Positions 18,703 through 26,431 of a stretch of DNA of 64,000 bases are shown one piece after another. Every line of letters starts with the position of its first letter. The first letter of the stretch is position 1. Source of the DNA: CAZDCD01 sp964503885 (GTDB lineage Bacteria > Bacteroidota > Bacteroidia > Bacteroidales > UBA10428); the NCBI GenBank assembly GCA_964503885.1, contig CAZDCD010000001.1, positions 124,001 through 188,000 of the forward strand, in the 5' to 3' direction. A program made the translations under genes and the position numbers. Under the pieces are notes generated by a model. The model was given only the letters and a program-made list of their open reading frames with translations. It did not search any database and had not been told where the DNA came from.

Positions 18703-18822
18703 TGATCAATGTTCAATGAAATTTCAAATAACAAGGTCCAGTGATCAATTGATTATTGTTGAAAATTGAATATTGGAATTTGGAGTTTGCGGTTTGGAAT
18801 TTGGGATTTGGAATTTGGTTAT
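18703..18822. repeat. Degenerate intergenic repeats (TTTGGAATTTGG type)
   Basis: Units of the type TTTGGAATTTGG occur at 18775-18820, preceded by ATCAATTGATTATTG at 18744-18758. That 15-base string recurs exactly at 37586-37600. No coding potential is seen in the 265-bp gap between the glycosyltransferase stop and argS. Confidence 0.65.
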
Positions 18823-18845
18823 TCCTTAAGAGTCAACTATGCATT

Positions 18846-19748
18846 TTATGATTCGTCCTTTAGTGAGCACATATATCCGAGCTTATACAGATCGAACAAA
18901 AAAAGACTGGGATTTTTGCCAAGAAGGTTTTTTTCCACGCTTTTGATGGTTGATTTAAACAAGGCTTTCAGCAACGATTTTGTCCGCATACGTTCAAAGA
19001 ATTTATAATAGGCCAGCAGCTTGATATCCTGAACCAGTACTTTTTCATAGCCGTTCTGGCTAAGAATATATTTAAGGTTGCGAATGCTTTCCCTGGTTTT
19101 TTCCAGGAAATCGGTATTGTCCTCGAGACCTATATGGATCAGCGGATTATCAATGTGCTTTACAGTAATGTTGCTCATTTTCAATTCATAACCAAAAAGT
19201 GTATCTTCATGGCCGTACCCGTTAATCCCTTCATGAAAGCGTATCTTATCGAACAATGCTTTGGTGATCAGAAAATTGTTGGTCATAAACGACTTATTCG
19301 GGTACCTGTTCCGAAACTCAGCAGTGAATTCCTCTTTTCTTCTTCCGTGCTTCCAGCGAAGTAACCGGGCAACATCAGGCGGTGAATGTTCCTCATAGAT
19401 CCTGCCCCCGCATATGACCACCTCCTCACCGCAATGATCGAGATAGCTCCTGATGTAAGTATCAGACAGAACACGGGAATCACAATCCATAAAAAGCAGG
19501 CAGGAATAAGCAGCAAGGTCGGCCAGCCGGTTCCTTATCTTAGAGCGGCCGGTATTGGTAGCTTCTTCAATATACCTGACATGGGATAACCGGGAGAGTT
19601 CCTTGTTTTTGTGCTTAAAATGTGTATCGGAAGCATCATCGATGAGGACAATCTCAAATACAATTCCTTCTCTGGTGGCTTGTTCATGCAAAGCCCTCAC
19701 CAGGGCAGTAACATCGAAGTTAAAAACAGGAATTAAGATGGACAGCAT
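18846..19748 (-). CDS. Family 2 glycosyltransferase
   Basis: A 300-residue GT-A fold transferase. It starts with MLSILIPVFNFDVTALVRAL, followed by VLIDDASD, the metal-binding FMDCDSR (DxD-like) and a GYGHEDTLFGYEL motif where the catalytic base is expected. It transfers a sugar from a nucleotide donor, but neither donor nor acceptor can be read from the sequence. No membrane helix is evident. It stands alone, without neighbouring polysaccharide genes. Confidence 0.88.
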   Translation of the reverse strand: MLSILIPVFNFDVTALVRALHEQATREGIVFEIVLIDDASDTHFKHKNKELSRLSHVRYIEEATNTGRSKIRNRLADLAAYSCLLFMDCDSRVLSDTYIRSYLDHCGEEVVICGGRIYEEHSPPDVARLLRWKHGRRKEEFTAEFRNRYPNKSFMTNNFLITKALFDKIRFHEGINGYGHEDTLFGYELKMSNITVKHIDNPLIHIGLEDNTDFLEKTRESIRNLKYILSQNGYEKVLVQDIKLLAYYKFFERMRTKSLLKALFKSTIKSVEKNLLGKNPSLFLFDLYKLGYMCSLKDES

Positions 19749-20008
19749 GCTACCCTTTCGATGGTCTTATTTAATGTTTACGTAGAAAACTCATTTTATC
19801 TACAGATATTGTATAAGAAGGCGTCTTTTTGAATTCTGAGCTTTTTCAGGTCGTGTTTTTTGATCCGTCTTCTCAGGATACGGTAACCGTAAGTTAATCA
19901 AGATCACATTCAACAGCGTTCCTAAAAAAACCGGAAAAAATTCTCAGGGTCAAAAAAAAATTAAAATTACAGTTTGCACCGAATACCTCTCCTGAAAATA
20001 CCTTTGAT
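19749..20008. other. Intergenic gap without a supported gene
   Basis: This 260-bp stretch lies between the glycosyltransferase start and the trmO stop. A start-less minus-strand open frame of about 34 codons ends near 19797 and is rich in Arg and Lys; it may be a gene remnant or chance. No promoter or terminator was identified with confidence. Confidence 0.3.
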
Positions 20009-20479
20009 TTAAAAAGTAAATTCGTTTTTCCAGTCGAATGAGGCTGAATCTTCATACCATTGCGGCCAGTTATTGCACCATTCGGGTACACGGCAATCTC
20101 TCACCCGCTCACTCATATGGTACGGCTTAATATCCAGCAGCGGGCTGCCATCTTCGGCATCGATAAAAGGGGTAATGATCAACCCGTTTTTATGATCAAT
20201 TTGCTGAACTACAATAATGGAAAGAAGAACGGGGTTCGGACGATGCGGAGAGCGGGTGGCAAACAATCCCACCTTATCGGGACCTCTTTTATAAGGCTTA
20301 TCGATAACCGGTGATTTTTGAAATGTGGTTCCATCAAACAAATGTGCCCAAAAAATCACCTGGAGATGACTGAAGCCTTCAAGTTCTGATAAAGCCGGCC
20401 GGTATTCCTTACTGACTTCGATCACAAACGCATCGTTCCGGATGTAAATGCATCCTACCGGATGAAGCTGAATTTCCAT
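20009..20479 (-). CDS. trmO: TrmO/TsaA-family tRNA methyltransferase
   Basis: A 156-residue UPF0066 protein. TrmO methylates N6-threonylcarbamoyladenosine at tRNA position 37 using S-adenosylmethionine (known for the E. coli family member). The diagnostic RSPHRPNPVLLS motif is present, with an N-terminal HPVGCIYI strand and the DIKPY segment. It lies 9 bp downstream of an XRE regulator, so both probably respond to the same operator array. TrmO-like proteins vary in substrate, so the exact tRNA target is inferred. Confidence 0.85.
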   Translation of the reverse strand: MEIQLHPVGCIYIRNDAFVIEVSKEYRPALSELEGFSHLQVIFWAHLFDGTTFQKSPVIDKPYKRGPDKVGLFATRSPHRPNPVLLSIIVVQQIDHKNGLIITPFIDAEDGSPLLDIKPYHMSERVRDCRVPEWCNNWPQWYEDSASFDWKNEFTF

Positions 20480-20488
20480 GGCGCACCA

Positions 20489-20695
20489 TTATATTTTTGA
20501 ATATCCCAATAATTCCCCGGGATGGCAGTCCAGATTTTCGCAAAGGCTATTGAGTGTTTCCATCCGGATGGATTTGATTTTACCGGTTTTAAATCTTGAA
20601 AGATTCGCCTGGGTCATACCGATCTTTGCCGCCAGGTCTTTCGCATGGATTTTTCGCTTTGCCAGCATTACATCAAGATTGATAATTATTGCCAT
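20489..20695 (-). CDS. Small XRE/Cro-type HTH regulator
   Basis: A 68-residue protein that is essentially one helix-turn-helix domain of the compact YozG-like type: IINLDVMLAKRKIHAKDLAA, IGMTQANLSRFKTGK as the HTH, then a C-terminal helix. It is co-transcribed with trmO. Immediately upstream are three palindromes spaced by about two helical turns (20736-20797), a natural binding array for an autoregulating dimer. This is the only gene whose promoter region contains them. Confidence 0.9.
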   Translation of the reverse strand: MAIIINLDVMLAKRKIHAKDLAAKIGMTQANLSRFKTGKIKSIRMETLNSLCENLDCHPGELLGYSKI

Positions 20696-20735
20696 TGTTT
20701 AAAAAGATTGGTTATACCTGCTAATATAAAAATAA

Positions 20736-20797
20736 TTATCGTTATTCGATAAATAATTATCATGATGTGATAATTGAATTATCGTAATACGATAATT
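20736..20797. promoter_or_regulatory. Three-site palindromic operator upstream of the XRE gene
   Basis: There are three inverted repeats: TTATCG-N5-CGATAA at 20736-20752, AATTATCA-N5-TGATAATT at 20755-20775 and AATTATCGT-N3-ACGATAATT at 20777-20797. Their centres are at about 20744, 20765 and 20787, i.e. 21 and 22 bp apart, placing all three on one face of the helix. The shared half-site is TTATC(A/G). Binding by the adjacent XRE protein is inferred. Confidence 0.7.
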
Positions 20798-20947
20798 AAT
20801 CAATTGATTTTCAGTTCTACGGCCTTGTTTATCAAAGGTATAGTCCTTAAATGTTTTGTGATAAGATTACTTGTTCAATAAGGAATTCCAAGCAAAGCAG
20901 GCAAACCTGTGAATCTCGGGATCTGGCTGCCTGCGCATAGTTCTATT

Positions 20948-21496
20948 TCACACGTCCTGGCTTGTCCTTACCCTGTAATGCAACTGAACCAGATTCTTTT
21001 CAAAGCTTTCCGATCCCACAAGTTCGGGATCCTGTTCCGGCAATCCTTCCCTGAAAAGTCATATTCCCGATCCGAGAATTACCGGTATAATCGAAATTAT
21101 GTATTCATCGATCAGCCTGTCTTTTGCCAGTTCATTGACGATTTCAGCCCCGCCGTCCACAAAAATATTCCTCCCGCTTTTATTTTTGAGACCTGCAATA
21201 AGGTCTCCCAGGCTGCCTGAAAAGAAATGGGTATTGTTACTGTCAGGTCTGCTTGTTCGTGTTATGATGTACGTTTCTCTATTTTCATGGGGAAATACTT
21301 TTACCTGTTTCATGACCCAGTCATATGTTCTGCGGCCTATAATTACGGTATCCACAGTGCGGATAAATCCGGCATTGCCATAGTCCTGACCATCCTGTGA
21401 GACAAGGGATAAAAAGCTCAGATCATCACCAGGTTTGGCGATATACCCGTCGAGACTCATAGTAATATAAAGGATTACTTTTCTTCCTGATTCCAT
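20948..21496 (-). pseudogene. RibD/DHFR-like reductase interrupted by an in-frame TGA
   Basis: The intact frame is 182 codons, a normal length for the RibD-C/dihydrofolate-reductase-like family (MESGRKVILYITMSLDGYIA start, IGRRTYDW, IFVDGGAEIVNELAK). After codon 145 (GSGI) a TGA at 21059-21061 interrupts it, but the same frame continues LFREGLPEQDPELV...SFEKNLVQLHYR to a TGA at 20948-20950. Relatives have a Pro where the stop stands (GIPLF). So only one codon is changed and the reading frame is kept. The lost C-terminal 36 residues carry a core strand, so the truncated protein is probably not functional. It lies 6 bp after the molybdoenzyme gene. Confidence 0.85.
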
Positions 21497-21502
21497 GATC
21501 GT

Positions 21503-23173
21503 TCATACATGCACCCTTACACTGTGAATTCCGGTAGCTCCGGAAGGACGCGGAGGGTTTTCCTCTTCAATCTGAGGTGTGCCATCAGCTTCAGCACAAC
21601 GCACTTCAAATACATGTTCACCTTTCTGCCAGGGCCACTCGTACCGCCATATCACCCAGGTGGTCTCAGACAGCGGCGCACGCAACCGCGCTTCTTTCCA
21701 TGGTCCCTGATCCACCCTTACTTCCACCTTTGATATGCCGCGGGCTCCGGAAAATGCAATACCACCCACAGGCACCAGCTTTTGATCGCCGTTCTTAAAA
21801 ACGGCGTTGAGGGCTACGGTATCGATCACCGAGGTTGTTTTCACCCTGGCCGTTTTGTCCCAGTTGCGTTTTACCCAGTACCCTTCTTTATATTCATCCG
21901 TGACCTCAATACCGGTGATCCACTTGGGTTGTTTCATCCCGTACCTGTCGGGTATCCATATGCGCAGGGGATATCCATGGTCCACAGGAAGATCATGACC
22001 GTCCCAGGCATAACAAAACATAATTCTCTTATCGGTGTTGATGGTTTCAAGGCTTACGGTTTCGTAATACCCGTCACCCGAAGTAATATAGAGGTACCGG
22101 GCCTTATCCCGGACTCTTGCATCAGCCAGAATATCCTGTACGCTTACACCAGTCCATAGCGTAGTACTGATGAGGCTGGTACCGATATGTCCGGAGATGC
22201 AAGAAAGGGTGATATATTGATTTCGCACCGGATACCTTGTTTTAATGTCTTCGATTGATAACATCAGCGGATTATCCACCAGGCCTGTAATCGGAAGCAC
22301 CCATGCGGAACCGTCGATTGCCGTCGGTTTGGTGCGGATATATACTTTGTAATGATCTTTTAATGGTGTGTATTCAGGTCGTGTTCCCGGCGCAGGTGTT
22401 ACAGGGTCATCCAGGTTTGGTAGCGGTTTGGCTTCGCCGGTTTCAGTGTTATGCGCTGCAGAACCATTGAGTTCCTCATCAAGGCGTTTGCGCTTTCTCC
22501 CTGAAAGCAACGATCCGGCCAGAGTACCGAAAGCAGTCAAAAGAATAGCGGCACTGCCCATCTGCAGCAGGAATTTTCTTCGGCCCGATTTCAGTGCACG
22601 GAGTTCCTGTTCAGTTCCCGAAGGCATGTGTTTCACCGGCAATATTGTAATCTTGCAGAATAAGCTGAGCGCCAGTCCCCAGGCTAAAAAAACAATTAAC
22701 AGCCATAAGATCTGAAAGACCGGGGATACCGGGGACTGACCAATGGCCACGCTGATGGTAATGGATGGTACTCCTGTAATGATCCCCGTAATGATCCCCG
22801 AGAAGAAATCGGGCCTTCGATCAGCCTTCCGGATAACACCCACGTAAATCATACACACAAGGATTCCTGCCACGAGAAACTGGAGAATGGCAATCATCCG
22901 CTCTGCGGCCTTTGCCGCATCAGCCACATTGATACCGAGAAAGCGCAATGTATCGATCATCATATCGATACCGAACGTTACCACAGCTCCAGGCAATACC
23001 CTCGTGACCCAGTCGAAAAGGTCGAAAGGCACGAATGGTAACCCGGCCCATTGGTTAGCAAAATACAATATTGCAGTAAGCGGGGCAGTGATCAGCAACC
23101 CAATCAATGCACCCATACTTATTTTAATCCGGTTTAATCCCGATGATTTCTTAGGAGCAGCATTTTTTTTCAT
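21503..23173 (-). CDS. Sulfite-oxidase-like molybdopterin oxidoreductase with N-terminal membrane domain
   Basis: A 556-residue protein. Residues 1-190 form about five membrane helices, then a twin-arginine-like GRRKFLLQMG segment and hydrophobic stretch near 207-228. A linker is followed by an oxidoreductase molybdopterin-binding domain (about 300-440) with the Moco-ligating Cys in ITLSCISGHIGTSLISTTLW, and an Ig-like Mo-cofactor dimerisation domain to the C terminus (VRVDQGPWKEARL, WRYEWPW). Substrate is unknown; the family includes sulfite oxidases and YedY-type methionine-sulfoxide reductases. The enzymatic part should face the periplasm. No Moco-biosynthesis gene is nearby. Confidence 0.88.
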   Translation of the reverse strand: MKKNAAPKKSSGLNRIKISMGALIGLLITAPLTAILYFANQWAGLPFVPFDLFDWVTRVLPGAVVTFGIDMMIDTLRFLGINVADAAKAAERMIAILQFLVAGILVCMIYVGVIRKADRRPDFFSGIITGIITGVPSITISVAIGQSPVSPVFQILWLLIVFLAWGLALSLFCKITILPVKHMPSGTEQELRALKSGRRKFLLQMGSAAILLTAFGTLAGSLLSGRKRKRLDEELNGSAAHNTETGEAKPLPNLDDPVTPAPGTRPEYTPLKDHYKVYIRTKPTAIDGSAWVLPITGLVDNPLMLSIEDIKTRYPVRNQYITLSCISGHIGTSLISTTLWTGVSVQDILADARVRDKARYLYITSGDGYYETVSLETINTDKRIMFCYAWDGHDLPVDHGYPLRIWIPDRYGMKQPKWITGIEVTDEYKEGYWVKRNWDKTARVKTTSVIDTVALNAVFKNGDQKLVPVGGIAFSGARGISKVEVRVDQGPWKEARLRAPLSETTWVIWRYEWPWQKGEHVFEVRCAEADGTPQIEEENPPRPSGATGIHSVRVHV

Positions 23174-23411
23174 GACTGTTATGGTTCATTGAATGATTCA
23201 TGATAATAGGGATGGTATATCGGTGAAACTGATTATTCTTTTCCGGAACGTCCCGCCATGTCAACATTTATTTTCTTTTAAAACAACTTTTCCTGTATTG
23301 ATGTTCCGGATTGCCGGAATGTTCAATCAAGCCAGATTAAAAATGTACAATTCATTTTAGTCAGTCAACCTGTTTCAATCGCTATTCATTATGGTGCACA
23401 TTCTGTACGCT
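23174..23411. other. Intergenic gap
   Basis: 238 bp between the 59-residue membrane protein and the molybdoenzyme gene. No ORF, terminator or convincing promoter was recognised. Confidence 0.3.
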
Positions 23412-23591
23412 TTATTCCTGAGCAATCACCTTACTGAACAGCGTTATGAACAATCCGATAAGCGGACTTAAGAGAAGCGACCATAAAACTGAATTTCGAA
23501 ATCCGATTCTGCGTTTGTCACCGATGTTCTTTGCAATCGAATGTGTCGAAGCAATGCAAAGCACAATTATTATAACCCAGATGTAAGTCAT
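23412..23591 (-). CDS. 59-residue membrane protein
   Basis: A short frame starting MTYIWVIIIVLCIASTHSIA, followed by KNIGDKRRIGFRNS and a second hydrophobic segment (SVLWSLLLSPLIGLFITLFS), ending IAQE. The layout of helix, basic KxIGxxRRIGF loop, helix is one I recognise from small Bacteroidota membrane proteins of unknown function. Codon use is ordinary and the start is a clean ATG. It stands alone with no close partner. Confidence 0.72.
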   Translation of the reverse strand: MTYIWVIIIVLCIASTHSIAKNIGDKRRIGFRNSVLWSLLLSPLIGLFITLFSKVIAQE

Positions 23592-23856
23592 ATCTTCAAT
23601 TTTAAGGGTATTTTCCTATCATGAAAACAAAGTATACATAATACATCTTGTTTTGTTTCAGTTGAAATAATAGTACTATATTGACATGAACTTATTCAGG
23701 CAAAATTTATGTTGTAAGCTACAACCAATCAGTTCATAAAGACAAACAGCACAATTCAGCTAAAGGAATCTATCGAAGGTTTACAGGAGTGAACGTTTTC
23801 TTCGCCGGCAAACCGGATCAATACAAACCGTTATGAAACTGCAGTCCGAAAGGCTT

Positions 23857-24069
23857 TTATTTCGGTGGTTCATTGTCTTTAATCAGCACTGAAAAAATAA
23901 AAAGGATAATGGCCGATGCGGCAAAGACGACGAGCAGTGAGAGCACTACTTTTTTCATAAGGTAGTCAAGGTCGATCACTCCCCAGATTCCGAGAACAGA
24001 CAATACGGTGAATGTGAGCACAAGGCCTATGAGTATATAGGCCACTATTTTTCTGATAGAATTGTCCAT
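23857..24069 (-). CDS. 70-residue two-helix membrane protein
   Basis: Two membrane helices (about residues 9-30 and 42-63) separated by a short loop with IDLDYLMKK, ending in a charged KDNEPPK tail. It follows btuD after 11 bp, so it is likely the last gene of the cobalamin-uptake transcription unit. Function unknown; similar small proteins with an LDYLMKK-like loop occur in Bacteroidota (recollection). Confidence 0.75.
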   Translation of the reverse strand: MDNSIRKIVAYILIGLVLTFTVLSVLGIWGVIDLDYLMKKVVLSLLVVFAASAIILFIFSVLIKDNEPPK

Positions 24070-24080
24070 AGTATTGAATT

Positions 24081-25094
24081 TTAGTTAGTTATTGTTTTCA
24101 AATAGCTCATTAAGGTATATATTGAATCGAATTCTTTTTCACTATCCTGTAAAAACAGTTTCCAGAAAGGTTTGTTGTTCTCTTCCCCTGCGGTCACTTT
24201 TGCCAGCGTCTGCAAGTCGGAAATGCCGATACCGATTCTCTCGAGCGCTTTAACAGTCCAGTACTTTACCCTTCCTTCGCCTTCTATGGTTACATATCTG
24301 TGTGGTTTTCGCAGCAGCCTGAACTGTCCTTCCGCCGTATCAAACTGAAAATCGGAATTTCGGAACAATTTATGAAATCCTTTGGTAATAATCAAATCTT
24401 CAGGAGCTCCTGTCAATACATCATCTTCATCAAGAAGCCATATTTTATCCACTTCCTGAAGGGCTATACCCAGATCATGGGTTGAAAAAATAATCGTCTT
24501 GCCTCTTTTATAGGCCAGTTCATTTAGCAGGCGAAGGATAACAAACCGGTTCGGAAGGTCCAGAAATGCAGTAGGCTCATCGAGGATGATCACTTTTGTA
24601 TCCTGTGCAAGCGCCCTGGCAATCATGGCTTTCTGCCTTTCACCGTCGCTGATCTCATCCACAGGCTTCCCGGCTATATGGCCGATCCCCACCTGTTCGA
24701 TGGCCCGTTTTACCGCGGCACTGTCATCCGGGCCCAGCCTGCCCAGAAATCCGGTATAGGGGAACCTGCCGTAACTCACCAGTGCGGTTACTGTAAGATT
24801 GGGGATAAATATCCCCTCTGTTGAAACATACCCGATGAGGGTCGCCAGCTCTGATCGCCTGATATGTTGTAATTGTCTGCCGCCTATATCTATTTCCCCC
24901 GAAAGAGGCCTTAGCAATCCGGTGAGCGTCTTGAGAAGGGTACTTTTGCCAATTCCGTTGCGTCCGATCACCGCTATTATTTCACCACCCATTCCCTGCA
25001 GATCGAGATCCGAGAGGAGTGCACGCTGCTTACTCCGGCCGGTAAAATAGCCTATCGTGAGTTTTTTGGTCTGAAATACAGGTGTTGTTATCAT
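24081..25094 (-). CDS. btuD: BtuD-type ABC transporter ATPase
   Basis: From the ATG at 25094 the protein has 337 residues; an open frame extends upstream into btuC but lacks family similarity there. Walker A is GRNGIGKST, the signature is DGERQKAMIARALA, Walker B is VIILDEPTAFLD, and a switch His follows in STHD. The family energises FecCD-like importers of cobalamin, haem or siderophores. Compared with a usual length near 260, it has an extra C-terminal region of about 80 residues (after KGFHKLFRNSDF), of unknown role. Assignment to cobalamin rests on the riboswitch-led operon. Confidence 0.88.
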   Translation of the reverse strand: MITTPVFQTKKLTIGYFTGRSKQRALLSDLDLQGMGGEIIAVIGRNGIGKSTLLKTLTGLLRPLSGEIDIGGRQLQHIRRSELATLIGYVSTEGIFIPNLTVTALVSYGRFPYTGFLGRLGPDDSAAVKRAIEQVGIGHIAGKPVDEISDGERQKAMIARALAQDTKVIILDEPTAFLDLPNRFVILRLLNELAYKRGKTIIFSTHDLGIALQEVDKIWLLDEDDVLTGAPEDLIITKGFHKLFRNSDFQFDTAEGQFRLLRKPHRYVTIEGEGRVKYWTVKALERIGIGISDLQTLAKVTAGEENNKPFWKLFLQDSEKEFDSIYTLMSYLKTITN

Positions 25095-25099
25095 TCCTG

Positions 25100-26134
25100 T
25101 TAATGAATTACGGTAAGCTTGCGATTCTTTATTACCAGCCATATTACAATGGGTATTCCTAAAAGTGCGGTCACGGAGTTTACGGGCAAAATAATATTCT
25201 GCCCGGGGGCCTGTGCAAGTATATCGCTCACCAGAAGCACTATTGCTCCCAGCAATATACAACCTGGAATTAATATCCTGTGATCCGCAGTTTTAAAAAT
25301 ATTCCTGACCAGATGCGGTACGGCGATGCCGATAAAGCCTATCGGTCCGCAGAAGGCGGTGATGCTGCCTGCCAGAATGCTTGTGGAGATAAACACCACA
25401 ACCCTTGAAAGACGAATGTTTACGCCCATGCTCCTGGCGTAGTTTTCTCCCATCAGCAGTGCATTTAACGGTTTGGATGTCAGAAAAGCCAGGATCAGGC
25501 CTGTTGCGATACTCGGAACAAGAATCCTGAGCTGATTGTCCGAGAGACTGCCAAGGCTTCCCATCGACCAGATAACAAATGATTTAAGCATCGTCTGCTG
25601 GCTGAAATACTGCAGGATGCTTACCACGGCTGAGGCGGCACTTCCAAAGAGTATACCCAGTATGAGTATAGTCATAATATCCCTTACCCGCACCGATACA
25701 AAAAGAATGAGGACAAGCACAAGGGCAGAACCGGCCCAGGCTGCCATGATCTGTACCCAGTTCCCGAGAACATTGATCTGTTGAACAGGAAGAATGCTGC
25801 CAAAACCCAGGATGATAACGGCTATACCCAGGCTTGCTCCCGAACTGATACCCAGCACATAAGGACCTGCCAGCGGATTGCGGAATATTGTCTGCATCTG
25901 TAGTCCACTCACTGAGAGAGCAGATCCTGCGATAACGGCAGTTATAGCTTTGGGCAACCGGAAATCAAGAACGATTGTACCTGATATTTCACCCTGATGG
26001 GCACGTGAGAAAAGGATCTTCATCAGATCTGACGGCGAAATATCAACAGGACCGGTAATGAGGCTGAGAAAAAAGAAAAGCAGCAAAATACACGAAAGAA
26101 TAACAAAGTACGATATGAGCCGGGCAGGATTCAA
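25100..26134 (-). CDS. btuC: BtuC/FecD-type ABC permease
   Basis: A 344-residue permease with about ten membrane helices. Family stretches are DFRLPKAITAVIAGSALSVSG, FRNPLAGPYVLGISSGASLG, and GPIGFIGIAVPHLVR in the coupling region contacting the ATPase. It is predicted to form a homodimer with two BtuD subunits and receive ligand from BtuF. It lies 5 bp before btuD and 11 bp after the 94-residue gene. Confidence 0.93.
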   Translation of the reverse strand: MNPARLISYFVILSCILLLFFFLSLITGPVDISPSDLMKILFSRAHQGEISGTIVLDFRLPKAITAVIAGSALSVSGLQMQTIFRNPLAGPYVLGISSGASLGIAVIILGFGSILPVQQINVLGNWVQIMAAWAGSALVLVLILFVSVRVRDIMTILILGILFGSAASAVVSILQYFSQQTMLKSFVIWSMGSLGSLSDNQLRILVPSIATGLILAFLTSKPLNALLMGENYARSMGVNIRLSRVVVFISTSILAGSITAFCGPIGFIGIAVPHLVRNIFKTADHRILIPGCILLGAIVLLVSDILAQAPGQNIILPVNSVTALLGIPIVIWLVIKNRKLTVIH

Positions 26135-26145
26135 GGTTTAACGAT

Positions 26146-26430
26146 TCATTTCTTCTTAATCTTGCCCAGTTTATCGAGCACAGGGATCAGTTCTTTCTGT
26201 ACCTGGTCGTAGATCTGTCCGAAATAGCTGCCGGCTTTCTGATCTTTTGCATATTTATAATGATTGACCTTATTGATGATCTCTTTTAGTTTTGCCTCCA
26301 CATCATCCAAGATCCGGTCGATTTTCTCACCGGGTATTTCAGGATGAAAATGCCTGTAGGTTTCGCATTCGGCCATAAGTTCATTGGCAACACCTTTGAT
26401 TTCCTTTTTAAGTCTTTTTATTCCGGGCAT
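26146..26430 (-). CDS. 94-residue charged helical protein in the btu operon
   Basis: A soluble protein with no signal peptide, rich in Lys and Glu, predicted to be mostly helical (MPGIKRLKKEIKGVANELM, then EKIDRILDDVEAKLKEI and a C-terminal IPVLDKLGKIKKK). It is inserted between btuF (1-bp gap) and btuC (11-bp gap), so it is translated with them. I do not recognise the family. A cytoplasmic regulator or assembly helper for the transporter is a guess from position only. Confidence 0.75.
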   Translation of the reverse strand: MPGIKRLKKEIKGVANELMAECETYRHFHPEIPGEKIDRILDDVEAKLKEIINKVNHYKYAKDQKAGSYFGQIYDQVQKELIPVLDKLGKIKKK

Positions 26431-26431
26431 G

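Noticed and set aside
19797..19898. A 34-codon minus-strand open stretch rich in Arg and Lys
   Set aside because: It has no start codon and matches nothing recognisable; kept only as a remark in the gap entry.
20909..21220. A 103-codon plus-strand open frame
   Set aside because: It is antisense to the RibD/DHFR-like pseudogene, which explains its openness.
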